From the NCBI RefSeq assembly GCF_017303215.1, contig NZ_JAEMWU010000001.1:2108001-2172000 (forward strand): DNA of 64,000 nucleotides, written 5' to 3'. The position numbers and the translations under genes are program-made. Below are positions 23,058 through 34,600 of the stretch, one piece after another (positions within the stretch are counted from its first letter, which is position 1; each line of letters starts with the position of its first letter). The notes below the pieces were generated by a model that saw only the letters and a list, made by a program, of their open reading frames with translations, was not told the origin of the DNA and searched no databases. Source of the DNA: Microbacterium esteraromaticum (GTDB taxonomy: Bacteria; Actinomycetota; Actinomycetes; Actinomycetales; Microbacteriaceae).

Positions 23058-25607
23058 TCAGAGACCGACGCGCACGGCGTCGCGACGCGACGACACGTCG
23101 AGTTTGCGGTAGATCGAGCGTTGATGGGTCTTGATGGTGTTGACCGAGACTCCAAGCTCCCGCGCGATCTCCGGCAGAGTGCGCGAGGTCTGCAATTGCC
23201 GGTACACCTCTCGCTCCCGATCAGACAAGACCCCGGCAACGGATCCAGCCGCGTCGTCCGCGAGGCACTCGCTGATGAAGTCCTCGTACTGGGTTCCGTG
23301 ATGCACATGCTCGCCGAGCAGTCGGCGCACGGCGGTCTCCCGCACTCCGAACGGCAGTCGGATGCCCTCGGATGCGGCCACGGCGAGCGCAGCTTCACAG
23401 ACATCGTGCGCGGCCTCGTGATCGCCCTTGTGTCTTCTCATCACCGCCGCTGTGATGAGCGTGCTGACCTTGATGTACGAGACCTCGGCGAACGTGCGCA
23501 GCGAGCGCAGTTGGATGAGCGCCTCACTGTACTCCTCCGCACGACGGAGCACGCCGGACAGTGCGAGCGCGACCAGCGGGAGGTCCGTGCGACGCACGTG
23601 TCGACGCGCGATGCGCAGTGCACGATCGCGGTTGCCGATGGCCTCTTCGAGCACAGCTATGGCCGTCTCCCGGATCACACCCCACGGCACACCGTGCAGG
23701 GTCTCGACCGGGATCTCCTGCGCTCCGATCGCGGCGCGTCGGCAGGCCGCGACGTCGCCGCCCTCCGCGGCGGCGCACGCGAGCATCAATCGCGCCACGG
23801 ATGTCACCGACGGGTCGGCATCCCCCGCCGTCAACGCGGCGAACAGCTGCGAGGTCGTCGTGGGATCACCGGAGAGGTGGGCCACGAGTCCTTCCGCCAT
23901 GATCGAGCTCACATCGAGACCGCCGCGCGCTGAACTGGCATCGATCGAGTCCGACATGGCGTTGATCTCGTCAAGCACATGTCGTGCCCGGCGCAGGTGT
24001 CCTGCCCACATATGTCCGAAGGCGACTCCACCGAGCGCACGCGGCCAGAGATCCGGCTCCTGCCCCCGCATCTCCCTCGCCACAGCCGCGAAGTGCTCGG
24101 CCGGGAGCACCGGATTGGTGGGGTGACGGATCTCCGCCCATGCGAGGAGGGTGTTCACGGCGACCTGATCTGCGAGTGCGGGGGCGGCCGCACCCGCGAG
24201 CATCCTCTCGCGCACCCGTTCGTGCGCAGCGGACACGCGTTCGGGCTCATCCGAGATGACGAGACGTGCGATGTCGAGCACGACGTCGTCGTCTGCCGCG
24301 CCGGACGTCGCGATCTGCGCCTGCCCGCGCACGAAGAGGTCGTGTGCCAAATGATGGTCGCCGAGCATGTCGGTGGCGCATGCGCGGATCAGGAGTAGCT
24401 CAGCATCCTCGGCCAGGTGCATCATGATCCGCGTCGCGGCGGTCTCAACCTCGGCCGCATTTCCGTTCATGCTCAAGCCGAGCCAGCACCCCAGAAGCGT
24501 GCTGCGTGCAGCGCCGATATCAGTGGCGCGCATCGAGTGCGATATCGCGGTGATCGGCTCGGGGCGGCTCAGGTGCGCGGCTGCTCGACGGTGGAGCTCG
24601 ACCAACCGAGCGGGATCCTCGGCGGCGAGGAGCGATGAACATGTCTTCGAAAAGGTCGCATGCCACCGATAGCGCGTGCCCTCGGGGACCGCGAACCTGT
24701 CGAGGAACAGTCCGAGACGCGCGCATTCCTCCAGCAACCGCGCGGCATGCTCCTCGCCCGTGACCTTGGCCGCGAGGTCTGCGTCGAGAACAGCGCAGAC
24801 GCTGGCATCGAGCATGAACCGAGCCAACGCAGGGGGCAACGAAGCCAGCACGTAGTCGCGCACGTAGTCGGCGAGGAAGGCCGATGCCGACGTGGCGTCC
24901 GAGTCCGGCCGTGCTCCGGCGATCATCACCATCGAGACGGCGATCGGCCATCCCTGCGTCTCCTCCAGGATCGCGACGGGGGTGAGCGTATGCGATCCGG
25001 CAGCGTGCAGCTCAGCAATCTCGTCCGCTGTGAACCGCAGCACATCCGCGCACAGGAACAGGTCGGGCGCTATGAGCCGTTCGCGAGCGGAGGTGACTTC
25101 GAGCAGTGTGGTGCCGACCAGCACGATACGCAGCTTCTCGGGCATCTGCTCCAACAGCATCCCGAGCAGCCCCTCGCGCCACGCTTCCCCGGCACGATGC
25201 GCGTCATCGACCACCAACTGCACGACACCCTCTGCAGACTCCAGACTGTCGATGATGGCAGCGTAGGCGCGACGCGGATCGAACCTGGTCGTATGCGAAG
25301 GCGCGCCGCCCCGCCCATCCGTGGCGACCGCCAGCGCGTCGAGCACGCCGCGCGCCAGGCGACGTGGATCCGCGTCGAGCGCGTTCAGCGTGAGCCAGGC
25401 GAGCCGGTCAGCGTTCGCGCCCCACTCAGCGACTGCGGTGGTCTTGCCGTAGCCGCTCGGCGCACTCACGATGCAGAACGAGTAGCGGGCGAGCGCCGCG
25501 TCGATCGTGGCGGTGACGCGTGGGCGGCGCACGTTCTCAGGCCGAGGCATCGGGGCGCGGAATCGCACGTTCGATCCCACCGGAACACTCCCCCGCGCAG
25601 GCGCCAT
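23058..25607 (-). CDS. Large LuxR (LAL/MalT-type) transcriptional regulator
   Basis: An 849-residue STAND-type regulator. Its N-terminal ATPase has Walker A SAPSGYGKTTAV at residues 48-59 and Walker B VQLVVDDAH at about 130. A long helical TPR-like middle follows, and the C-terminus is a LuxR helix-turn-helix (LSDREREVYRQLQ, IARELGVSVNTIKTHQ, IYRKLDVSSR). Such proteins are ATP-dependent activators triggered by a ligand. The signal and targets are unknown, but neighbouring SulP, DUF6325 and AI-2E genes are candidates. ATG at 25607 has TAGGTT (25614-25619) 6 nt upstream, so it is probably leaderless. Confidence 0.9.
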   Translation of the reverse strand: MAPARGSVPVGSNVRFRAPMPRPENVRRPRVTATIDAALARYSFCIVSAPSGYGKTTAVAEWGANADRLAWLTLNALDADPRRLARGVLDALAVATDGRGGAPSHTTRFDPRRAYAAIIDSLESAEGVVQLVVDDAHRAGEAWREGLLGMLLEQMPEKLRIVLVGTTLLEVTSARERLIAPDLFLCADVLRFTADEIAELHAAGSHTLTPVAILEETQGWPIAVSMVMIAGARPDSDATSASAFLADYVRDYVLASLPPALARFMLDASVCAVLDADLAAKVTGEEHAARLLEECARLGLFLDRFAVPEGTRYRWHATFSKTCSSLLAAEDPARLVELHRRAAAHLSRPEPITAISHSMRATDIGAARSTLLGCWLGLSMNGNAAEVETAATRIMMHLAEDAELLLIRACATDMLGDHHLAHDLFVRGQAQIATSGAADDDVVLDIARLVISDEPERVSAAHERVRERMLAGAAAPALADQVAVNTLLAWAEIRHPTNPVLPAEHFAAVAREMRGQEPDLWPRALGGVAFGHMWAGHLRRARHVLDEINAMSDSIDASSARGGLDVSSIMAEGLVAHLSGDPTTTSQLFAALTAGDADPSVTSVARLMLACAAAEGGDVAACRRAAIGAQEIPVETLHGVPWGVIRETAIAVLEEAIGNRDRALRIARRHVRRTDLPLVALALSGVLRRAEEYSEALIQLRSLRTFAEVSYIKVSTLITAAVMRRHKGDHEAAHDVCEAALAVAASEGIRLPFGVRETAVRRLLGEHVHHGTQYEDFISECLADDAAGSVAGVLSDREREVYRQLQTSRTLPEIARELGVSVNTIKTHQRSIYRKLDVSSRRDAVRVGL

Positions 25608-25663
25608 GCGAACAACCTACCCAGAAGCGCGTGTCCTGCCCAGAGCACGACGCCCGGTGGCTC

Positions 25664-26773
25664 TCACGAAGCGGTTCGCTCCGCGGCCTCGCTCGCGTCC
25701 GACACGGCATCGGCGGCGCTCGCATCCTGTGCGAGAGCCGCCACGGTGCGGATCAGCAGGATGATCCACGCGAACACGACAACACCGGCGACGAGCTCGA
25801 CGGCGGTCAACGTGTAGTAGCCGGTCGCGAACAGCACCGCGTGCAGCACGATCACCGCGATGAACAGGTAGCCGATCGACAGGAACGTGCGAGACACACC
25901 GGGTAGCCACCATTTCAGTCCGACCACCAGCACACCGAAGGCCACGGCCATGCCCGAAGCCACGCCCGTGTGCAGCGCGAAGTACTGATCCACCGGGAAC
26001 AGTCCCACCATGCCGAGGAAAACACCCACGATGATGAGGCAGGTGCGCACCGCGACGACTCCGCGCCCGGATTGCCCAGGAATCGCGTTTGTCGCGTAGC
26101 GGGCGAGAGTCGTCACCAGAATGCCCGCGATGATCAGCGTCAGGTTGAACGTGCGCGCCGAGAGGTCATCGGTCATACCCAGGGCGCTGAGGTTGTCCTT
26201 CCACCACGTCGGGTCGCTCGCGGTGAGCATGCTTGCGAGCACTCCCACCACGAGGAACAGGGCGAGCACGACGGCGAGCAGCTGGAGGTCCAGGTGGGTG
26301 GCCGAGACGAAGACGACATAAGCGGTGAGCGCTGCCGCTGCACCCGAAAGCAGCAGCACCGGCAAGGGGAAGACCACCGCTCCGATGAGTCCGGCCTCCA
26401 GAATCACCGCCACCAGCGTCCAGCCCAGCAGCGCGATCACCGCGTGTGCGAAGGCCAGCGCGGCGACGTCGACGAGATCCAGCGCCGCTAGCCGTTCGCG
26501 TCTCTGCGGTTCCGCCACCACGATCCGTCCGAGCACGAACACCACGGCGGCGGTGGCCGCCGCCGAGACAGCGGCGAACTGGCCGAGCGAGCCCGCTCCG
26601 GCGATGGGTGCGGGCCGAAAGCCGAAGACCGGTAGGGCGATCAGCGCCACGAGTACGAAGGCGAAGATCGAGATCTGCAGGCCGATGGCCTCTCGTGCGC
26701 GCTCCCTCGTGCCCTCATTGGCGCTCGAACGCGCAACAGTCAGCAGGTCGGGGCGTACGGAGCGAGTCGGCAT
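25664..26773 (-). CDS. DUF998-like multi-pass membrane protein
   Basis: A 369-residue protein with about ten hydrophobic segments. It starts MPTRSVRPDLLTVARSSANEG, then FAFVLVALIALPVFGF, and later WWKDNLSALGMTDDLSARTFN and VGLFPVDQYFALHTGVASGMAV, a His-containing pattern of the DUF998 family. The C-terminus is acidic and Ala-rich. The frame is open 1.9 kb further upstream across the divergent AI-2E gene and the tRNA, which is a shadow. ATG at 26773 fits the end of the shared promoter region. Function unknown. Confidence 0.82.
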   Translation of the reverse strand: MPTRSVRPDLLTVARSSANEGTRERAREAIGLQISIFAFVLVALIALPVFGFRPAPIAGAGSLGQFAAVSAAATAAVVFVLGRIVVAEPQRRERLAALDLVDVAALAFAHAVIALLGWTLVAVILEAGLIGAVVFPLPVLLLSGAAAALTAYVVFVSATHLDLQLLAVVLALFLVVGVLASMLTASDPTWWKDNLSALGMTDDLSARTFNLTLIIAGILVTTLARYATNAIPGQSGRGVVAVRTCLIIVGVFLGMVGLFPVDQYFALHTGVASGMAVAFGVLVVGLKWWLPGVSRTFLSIGYLFIAVIVLHAVLFATGYYTLTAVELVAGVVVFAWIILLIRTVAALAQDASAADAVSDASEAAERTAS

Positions 26774-26854
26774 ACCCACATTCTCGCGGGCATCCGATCG
26801 CCGTGCGAGACGCGTCATCCCACCCGGGCGAGTGCAGGGCGTTACCCTGACGAG

Positions 26855-28039
26855 GTGACGACCACCCCCGCACAAGACCCCGCACCGATTCTCTCGCCCG
26901 CGACGCGGGTGCTTCTGCTGCTGGCAGCCGCGACCGTCACGCTCGTGGGCGTGCACCTGGCGCAGGATCTGATCACGCCCCTCGCGCTCGCTCTGGTCAT
27001 CGTGATCATCTGCGAGCCGGTGCGGGGCCCGCTGGAGCGGCGCGGGTGGCCGCGTTGGGCGGCATCGACCACCGTTATTGCCCTCGCCTACCTCGTTCTG
27101 GCGCTGATGGGCCTGTTGTTGTGGATCGCCGGGGCGCAGTTCGTGCGCATGATCGAGGATCTCGCGAGCGCCGGGATGCCCCAGCCGCTCGACGAGCTGA
27201 TCGCCCTGCTGCAGACGGCCGGTCTCGGCGCGGGTCTCGCGGAGGCCGCATCCGGACTGCTGGACCCCTCGCTGCTGCTGGGCATCGCCCGCAGCGCATG
27301 GAGCGCGACGCTCGGTACCGCGACGGCGCTGTTCTTCGTCTGCGCGTACGTGATCATGATGGCCGTCGACGGATCGCGGTACCGCGACGCCCCCCGTCTG
27401 TTCGGTGCGGCCAAGGGGCCGACCATGGCGCGCATCTCGAACCTCACCTCGGGCATCCGCCGCTACTACGTCGTCAACGCCGTCTTCGGAGCGATCGTGG
27501 CGATCATCGACGGTCTCGCCCTGTGGTGGCTCGGGGTGCCCGCGCCCGTGGTCTGGGCGGTTCTCGCGTTCGTGACGAACTTCATCCCCAACATCGGCTT
27601 CATCGTCGGGCTCGTGCCGCCGGCTATTCTCGCGTTCCTGGTCGGCGGCTGGCCGCTGATGCTCGGTGTGGTCGCGATCTACTGCATCGTCAACGTCACG
27701 CTGCAGGTACTGATCCAGCCGAAGTTCGTCAGTGACGCGGTGGGGCTGAGCCTGACGATCACGTTCTTCTCGGTGGTGTTCTGGACGTTCGTGATCGGCC
27801 CGCTGGGTGCGATCCTGTCGATCCCGCTGACCCTGTTCAGCCGGATGCTGCTGCTCGAGTCCGACCCGCGCGCAACGTGGTCGCGCTGGCTCTCCGGGGA
27901 TCGTGACGCGGTCCCCACCGCGAAGACGTCGGATGCCGCAGGCACGGCTTCCGGCGATGACGCGACCTCCGACAACGACGCGGAGTCCGGTGATGATGTG
28001 GGCCCTGCCGGGATCGAACCGACGACATCCACGGTGTAA
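26855..28039 (+). CDS. AI-2E family transporter (copy 2), 3' end antisense to tRNA-Val
   Basis: A 394-residue AI-2E/UPF0118 protein: N-terminal membrane pairs (RVLLLLAAATVTLVGVHLA), the internal helix region, FVTNFIPNIGFIVGLVPPAILAF and a conserved VLIQPKFVSDAVGLSLTITF block. After about residue 345 the sequence becomes a low-complexity Asp/Ala/Ser tail. The last 13 codons (GPAGIEPTTSTV) are the complement of the tRNA-Val gene, and the stop falls inside its anticodon arm. The start is a GTG at 26855, with TACCCT (26843-26848) 6 nt upstream. Functional substrate unknown. Confidence 0.88.
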   Translation: MTTTPAQDPAPILSPATRVLLLLAAATVTLVGVHLAQDLITPLALALVIVIICEPVRGPLERRGWPRWAASTTVIALAYLVLALMGLLLWIAGAQFVRMIEDLASAGMPQPLDELIALLQTAGLGAGLAEAASGLLDPSLLLGIARSAWSATLGTATALFFVCAYVIMMAVDGSRYRDAPRLFGAAKGPTMARISNLTSGIRRYYVVNAVFGAIVAIIDGLALWWLGVPAPVVWAVLAFVTNFIPNIGFIVGLVPPAILAFLVGGWPLMLGVVAIYCIVNVTLQVLIQPKFVSDAVGLSLTITFFSVVFWTFVIGPLGAILSIPLTLFSRMLLLESDPRATWSRWLSGDRDAVPTAKTSDAAGTASGDDATSDNDAESGDDVGPAGIEPTTSTV

Positions 28040-28071
28040 ACGTGGCGCTCTACCAGCTGAGCTAAAGGCCC
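27999..28071 (-). tRNA. tRNA-Val (anticodon TAC)
   Basis: The reverse strand gives a 73-nt cloverleaf: acceptor GGGCCTT paired to AGGGCCC, D arm GCTCAGCTGGTAGAGC, anticodon arm CCACG-TTTACAC-CGTGG with TAC, T arm GTCGG-TTCGATC-CCGGC, discriminator A. CCA is not encoded. It lies antisense to the 3' end of the upstream AI-2E gene and divergent from aceE. Confidence 0.95.
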
Positions 28072-28125
28072 TGACCCGTTCAGTGTATCGGTGATCGGTT
28101 GCGTCGTCGTACGCCCGAACGGATA

Positions 28126-28131
28126 TAGGCT
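28126..28131 (+). promoter_or_regulatory. aceE -10 element TAGGCT
   Basis: TAGGCT lies about 95 nt before the aceE GTG, just past the 5' end of the divergent tRNA-Val gene. It predicts a leader of about 88 nt with GAAAGG before the start. No -35 is obvious. Confidence 0.45.
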
Positions 28132-28225
28132 GAGGACAGCGCGCGTTGTGCCGAGCCGACAAGGCTCCCCGTGTCGCTCCCCCGTTTCCTTGGCACGACC
28201 TGCCAGATCGACGAAAGGCTCCACC

Positions 28226-30952
<2,727 letters not shown>

Positions 30953-30955
30953 CAC

Positions 30956-32170
30956 GTGACCGGATCCTCGAACCCGGCCATGGATAAGGCCGCCACACTC
31001 GCCTGGTTGCGCAAGATCTCGGGCGATATCGCCACGGTCACCATCAAGCGGCTCGAGGACACCCTTCCCTGGTACGCCGACATGCCACCGGCCCGCCGCT
31101 CTGCGGTCGGGCTGGTGGCCCAGGCCGGGATCACCTCGTTCATCCAGTGGTACGAGGACCCGACGTCGACGCCGTGGATCGCGGCCGATATCTTCGCCGC
31201 GGCTCCCCGTGAGCTGCTGCGCAGCGTGAGCCTGCAGCAGACCCTGCAGTTGATTCGCGTCACCGTCGAGGTCACTGAGGAGCGCGTCGCCGGGCGCGGC
31301 GAGGATCTGCGCGAAGCGATCCTGCTGTACTCCCGCGATGTCGCCTTTGCCTCGGCCGACGTGTACGCTCGCGCCGCCGAAGCCCGCGGCCTGTGGGATG
31401 CCCGACTCGAAGCGCTGGTCGTGGACTCGATCCTCACCGGCGAGGCCGATGAGGAGTTGCCCAGCCGCATCGCCGCGCTCGGTTGGCACGGTCATGGCGA
31501 GGTATGTGTGCTCGTCGGCACGACGCCGCCGCAGTTCGACGTCGATCTGGTGCGCCGCACGGCGCGCCGGCTCTCGGTCGATGTGTTGATCGGGGTTCAG
31601 GGCTCCCGATTGGTGCTCGTGATCGGTCGCGCCCGTGTGCCGGGCAAGGAGGTCGACGAGGTCGAGCTGCCGTTCAGTGAGATCGCCCAGCGCCTGGAGC
31701 CGTCGTTCGGTCCGGGGTACGTCGTGCTCGGCCCTCCCGTCACCGCTCTGGTTGATGCCGGGCAGAGCGCTCGCGCGGCATTGGCCGGCTTCGCCGTTGC
31801 GCGCGCGTGGCGCGGAGCCCCCAGACCCGTCGAGGCCGACGATCTGCTGCCCGAACGCGCACTGGCCGGAGACACGCTGGCGAAGCAGACCCTGATCGAG
31901 CGGATCTTCCGCCCGCTTGAGGCGCACTCCCCCGATCTCGTGACGACGTTGTGGAGCTACCTCGACAACGGCCGCTCGCTGGAGGCGACGGCGCGCGAGC
32001 TGTTCGTGCATCCGAACACCGTGCGCTACCGGCTCAAGCGGGTCACCGAGGTGATCGGCTGGGATGCCACAGGCCCGCGCGAGGCGTTGATTCTGCAGAC
32101 AGCGCTGATCCTCGGATCCATCGGCGCCGTCGACCCGGCGCGGCGGCGCGCGACGACGCGTCGGCGCTGA
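30956..32170 (+). CDS. fasR: PucR family regulator, FasR-like
   Basis: A 404-residue regulator with a C-terminal PucR helix-turn-helix (SYLDNGRSLEATARELFVHPNTVRYRLKRVTEVIG). The middle resembles the GGDEF-like CdaR region, and the N-terminus is helical. In Streptomyces coelicolor the PucR-type FasR, encoded just upstream of fabD-fabH-acpP-fabF, activates those genes; position and family are the same here, so orthology is a strong inference. GTG at 30956 is 3 bp after the aceE stop. An ATG at 30980 is the alternative start. Confidence 0.88.
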   Translation: MTGSSNPAMDKAATLAWLRKISGDIATVTIKRLEDTLPWYADMPPARRSAVGLVAQAGITSFIQWYEDPTSTPWIAADIFAAAPRELLRSVSLQQTLQLIRVTVEVTEERVAGRGEDLREAILLYSRDVAFASADVYARAAEARGLWDARLEALVVDSILTGEADEELPSRIAALGWHGHGEVCVLVGTTPPQFDVDLVRRTARRLSVDVLIGVQGSRLVLVIGRARVPGKEVDEVELPFSEIAQRLEPSFGPGYVVLGPPVTALVDAGQSARAALAGFAVARAWRGAPRPVEADDLLPERALAGDTLAKQTLIERIFRPLEAHSPDLVTTLWSYLDNGRSLEATARELFVHPNTVRYRLKRVTEVIGWDATGPREALILQTALILGSIGAVDPARRRATTRRR

Positions 32171-32202
32171 TCACACGAACGAGGCGCTGATCGCACGAAC
32201 GA
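32163..32202 (+). promoter_or_regulatory. Two tandem 20-bp repeats upstream of fabD
   Basis: GGCGCTGATCACACGAACGA (32163-32182) is followed without a gap by GGCGCTGATCGCACGAACGA (32183-32202), one mismatch. The first copy overlaps the fasR stop codon. The period of exactly 20 bp, close to two helical turns, and the position at about -120 to -85 of the fabD promoter suggest an activator site, perhaps for FasR. Confidence 0.6.
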
Positions 32203-32204
32203 TC

Positions 32205-32219
32205 TGTGCGCCACGCACA
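32205..32219. promoter_or_regulatory. Short palindrome upstream of fabD
   Basis: TGTGCG-CCA-CGCACA is a perfect 6-bp dyad just after the tandem repeats and about 55 bp before the fabD -10. It could be part of the same regulatory region; it is too short to be sure. Confidence 0.4.
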
Positions 32220-32273
32220 ATCGATGCGTCGATTCTTGTGATGGTTCATCCACCGTCTCGCGCGATTCGTTGG

Positions 32274-32279
32274 CAAACT
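32274..32279 (+). promoter_or_regulatory. fabD -10 element CAAACT, leaderless
   Basis: CAAACT is separated by 6 nt from the GTG at 32286, and there is no ribosome-binding site, so the fabDHPF transcript probably starts at the fabD start codon. Confidence 0.5.
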
Positions 32280-32285
32280 GGATGG

Positions 32286-33206
32286 GTGATTGTCGCCGCC
32301 TGCCCTGGACAGGGCTCACAGACCCCCGGTTTTCTCGCTCCGTGGTTGGAGCTCGATGGCGTGCCCGCACAGCTGGCTGCCTTCTCGGAGGCGGCTGAGG
32401 TCGACCTGATCGCGCATGGCACCGAGTCGGATGCCGATACCATCCGCGACACGCGTATCGCGCAACCGCTGATCGTCGCCGCCTCGATCGTCGCCATGAC
32501 GCAGCTCGTGCAGCGCGCGGGCCGCACGGCCGATGGTCTGGCGGGGCACTCGGTCGGCGAGATCGCGGCGCTGAACGCGGCGGGTGTGATCGATGCAGAC
32601 AGCGCAATGCGTCTGGTGGGCATCCGGGGTCGGGCGATGGCGGATGCTGCTGCGCAGACGCCGACCGGCATGAGCGCTGTGCTCGGCGGGGACGCCGATG
32701 TCGTGCTCGCCCTGCTGTCCGAGCTCGGTCTGACCCCCGCGAACTACAACGTGGCGGGCCAGATCGTCGCCGCCGGCGAGCTTCCCGCGCTGGCCGAGCT
32801 GGCTGAGCGCGCACCGCGCGGCGTGCGGGTCATGCCCCTGCAGGTCGCCGGCGCGTTCCACACCTCGTACATGGCCCCGGCCGTAGACACCCTGCGCGCC
32901 GCGGTTGACGATGTCACGCCCCAGAACCCGACGCACACGCTCTGGTCCAACCGAGATGGCGCCGCCGTCTCGTCGGGTCAGGACGCCCTCGACCGGCTCG
33001 TCACCCAGGTCTCGTCCCCGGTGCGCTGGGACCTGTGCATGGAGTCGTTCACTGCGGCCGGCATCACGGGCTTCATCGAGCTGGCACCCGCCGGGGCGCT
33101 CGTGGGCCTCGCCAAGCGTGGACTGCGCGGCGTTCCCAACGTCGCGGTCAAGACCCCCGAAGACCTCGATGCGGCTGCAGAGCTGCTGAACGGAGCAGCA
33201 GCATGA
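32286..33206 (+). CDS. fabD: Malonyl-CoA:ACP transacylase
   Basis: A 306-residue enzyme that moves malonyl from CoA to acyl carrier protein, the entry of extender units into type II fatty acid synthesis. It has PGQGSQTPGF near the N-terminus, the nucleophile elbow GLAGHSVGE with Ser89, an RGRAM block after it, and VAGAFHTSYM with the catalytic His. Start GTG at 32286 is fixed by the conserved N-terminus. It overlaps fabH by 4 bp (ATGA), showing an operon. Confidence 0.95.
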   Translation: MIVAACPGQGSQTPGFLAPWLELDGVPAQLAAFSEAAEVDLIAHGTESDADTIRDTRIAQPLIVAASIVAMTQLVQRAGRTADGLAGHSVGEIAALNAAGVIDADSAMRLVGIRGRAMADAAAQTPTGMSAVLGGDADVVLALLSELGLTPANYNVAGQIVAAGELPALAELAERAPRGVRVMPLQVAGAFHTSYMAPAVDTLRAAVDDVTPQNPTHTLWSNRDGAAVSSGQDALDRLVTQVSSPVRWDLCMESFTAAGITGFIELAPAGALVGLAKRGLRGVPNVAVKTPEDLDAAAELLNGAAA

Positions 33207-34204
33207 CCGGCATCACCGCCCCGCCATCGGGCCCCGCGTACACCCGCATCTACTCGGTCGGCGCGGCCCGGGGCGAGAACGCCGTGCCCAACGACGACTT
33301 GGTCGGCCCAATCGACTCCAGCGACGAGTGGATCCGCCAGCGCACCGGCATCATCACCCGCACCCGCGCGATCGCCGAGACATCGGCCGTCGACCTGTCG
33401 GCGGCGGCCGCCGCCGAAGCGGTCGCGCGCTCCGGCGTCGACCCCGCCGAGATCGACCTCGTGATCGTGGCGACGATCAGCAACCCGAAGCAGACGCCGT
33501 CCGTGGCGGCGATCGTCGCAGACCGGATCGGCGCCACCCCGGCGGCCGCCTACGACATCAACGCTGCCTGCGCCGGTTACGCGTACGCCGTTGCCCAGGC
33601 CGATGCTCTGATCCGCACCGGGACGGCCCGCCACGCGGTCGTCATCGGTGCCGAGAAGCTCTCCGACATCGTCGACCCCACCGACCGCAGCATCTCGTTC
33701 CTGCTCGGCGACGGCGCGGGTGCTGTCGTGATCGGCCCCAGCGAGACGCCGGGCATCTCGGCGACCGTCTGGGGGTCGGACGGCTCCAAGGCCGACCTGG
33801 TGGGCATGAACCACACCCTCGTGGAGTTCCGCGATGGCACCGCGCCATGGCCGACGCTGCGCCAGGAGGGCCCGCGCGTGTTCCGCTGGGCCGTCTGGGA
33901 GATGGCGAAGGCCGCGCGCGAAGCGCTCGAGAAGGCCGGTATCGAGGCATCCGACCTCGCCGCCTTCATCCCGCACCAGGCGAATCTGCGGATCATCGAG
34001 GAGTTCGCCAAGCAGCTGAAGCTCCCCGAGACGACCGTCATCGCCCGCGACATCGAGACGACGGGCAACACGTCGGCCGCGTCCATCCCGCTCGCGACGC
34101 ACCGCCTGCTCGAGGAGCACCCCGAGCTCAGCGGCGGGTTGGCACTGCAGATCGGCTTCGGCGCAGGTCTCGTCTTCGGCGCACAGGTCGTCGTGCTGCC
34201 CTGA
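33203..34204 (+). CDS. fabH: Beta-ketoacyl-ACP synthase III
   Basis: A 333-residue condensing enzyme that joins a starter acyl-CoA to malonyl-ACP. The catalytic triad is visible: Cys123 in DINAACAGY, His in FIPHQANLRI and Asn in ETTGNTSAASIP. The N-terminal pattern SSDEWIRQRTGI is typical. In Microbacteriaceae the expected starters are branched-chain acyl-CoAs, which is taxon knowledge and not visible in the gene. Start ATG at 33203 overlaps the fabD stop. Confidence 0.95.
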   Translation: MTGITAPPSGPAYTRIYSVGAARGENAVPNDDLVGPIDSSDEWIRQRTGIITRTRAIAETSAVDLSAAAAAEAVARSGVDPAEIDLVIVATISNPKQTPSVAAIVADRIGATPAAAYDINAACAGYAYAVAQADALIRTGTARHAVVIGAEKLSDIVDPTDRSISFLLGDGAGAVVIGPSETPGISATVWGSDGSKADLVGMNHTLVEFRDGTAPWPTLRQEGPRVFRWAVWEMAKAAREALEKAGIEASDLAAFIPHQANLRIIEEFAKQLKLPETTVIARDIETTGNTSAASIPLATHRLLEEHPELSGGLALQIGFGAGLVFGAQVVVLP

Positions 34205-34269
34205 CCGGGCGCCCCTTTTCCCTAGACTGTTCACCGGTTCCGAAACCACTCCGAGAAAGAGGAAGAAAC

Positions 34270-34518
34270 ATGGCTCTCACCAACGACGAGGTCCTCGCTG
34301 GCCTTGCAGAGCTCGTCACCGACGAGACCGGCATCGACGCATCCGAGGTCGCGATGGAGAAGTCGTTCACCGACGACCTCGACATCGACTCGATCTCGAT
34401 GATGACGATCGTCGTCAACGCCGAGGAGAAGTTCGGCGTCACCATCCCGGACGACGAGGTCAAGAACCTCAAGACCGTCGCCGACGCCGTCAACTTCATC
34501 GTCGCCGGCCAGGAGTAA
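34270..34518 (+). CDS. acpP: Acyl carrier protein
   Basis: An 82-residue acidic protein carrying growing acyl chains on phosphopantetheine. The attachment site is Ser41 in DDLDIDSISMMTIV; family consensus is DSL, so Ile replaces Leu after the serine, as in some actinobacterial AcpP. AAAGAGGAAG precedes the ATG. A TAGACT hexamer at 34223-34228 in the 65-bp gap after fabH may be an extra promoter for this abundant protein. A hairpin follows it before fabF. Confidence 0.95.
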   Translation: MALTNDEVLAGLAELVTDETGIDASEVAMEKSFTDDLDIDSISMMTIVVNAEEKFGVTIPDDEVKNLKTVADAVNFIVAGQE

Positions 34519-34526
34519 GACCCTGC

Positions 34527-34562
34527 GGATGCCACCCCCGCGGACCGCGGGGCGTGGCATCC
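34527..34562 (+). terminator. Intra-operon hairpin between acpP and fabF
   Basis: GGATGCCAC plus CCCCGCGG pair with CCGCGGGG plus GTGGCATCC, a 17-bp GC-rich stem with one bulge, followed by the pyrimidine run TCCTTCCCT. It begins 8 bp after the acpP stop and ends 38 bp before fabF. It is best read as a partial terminator or a stabiliser of acpP mRNA. Confidence 0.7.
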
Positions 34563-34600
34563 TCCTTCCCTGATCCCTCCCCTCCTCACGAAGGACCCCC

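Noticed and set aside
21289..28039. AI-2E proteins as evidence of autoinducer-2 quorum sensing
   Set aside because: The family name is broad (includes Na+/H+ antiporters) and no luxS or lsr genes are present in the window.
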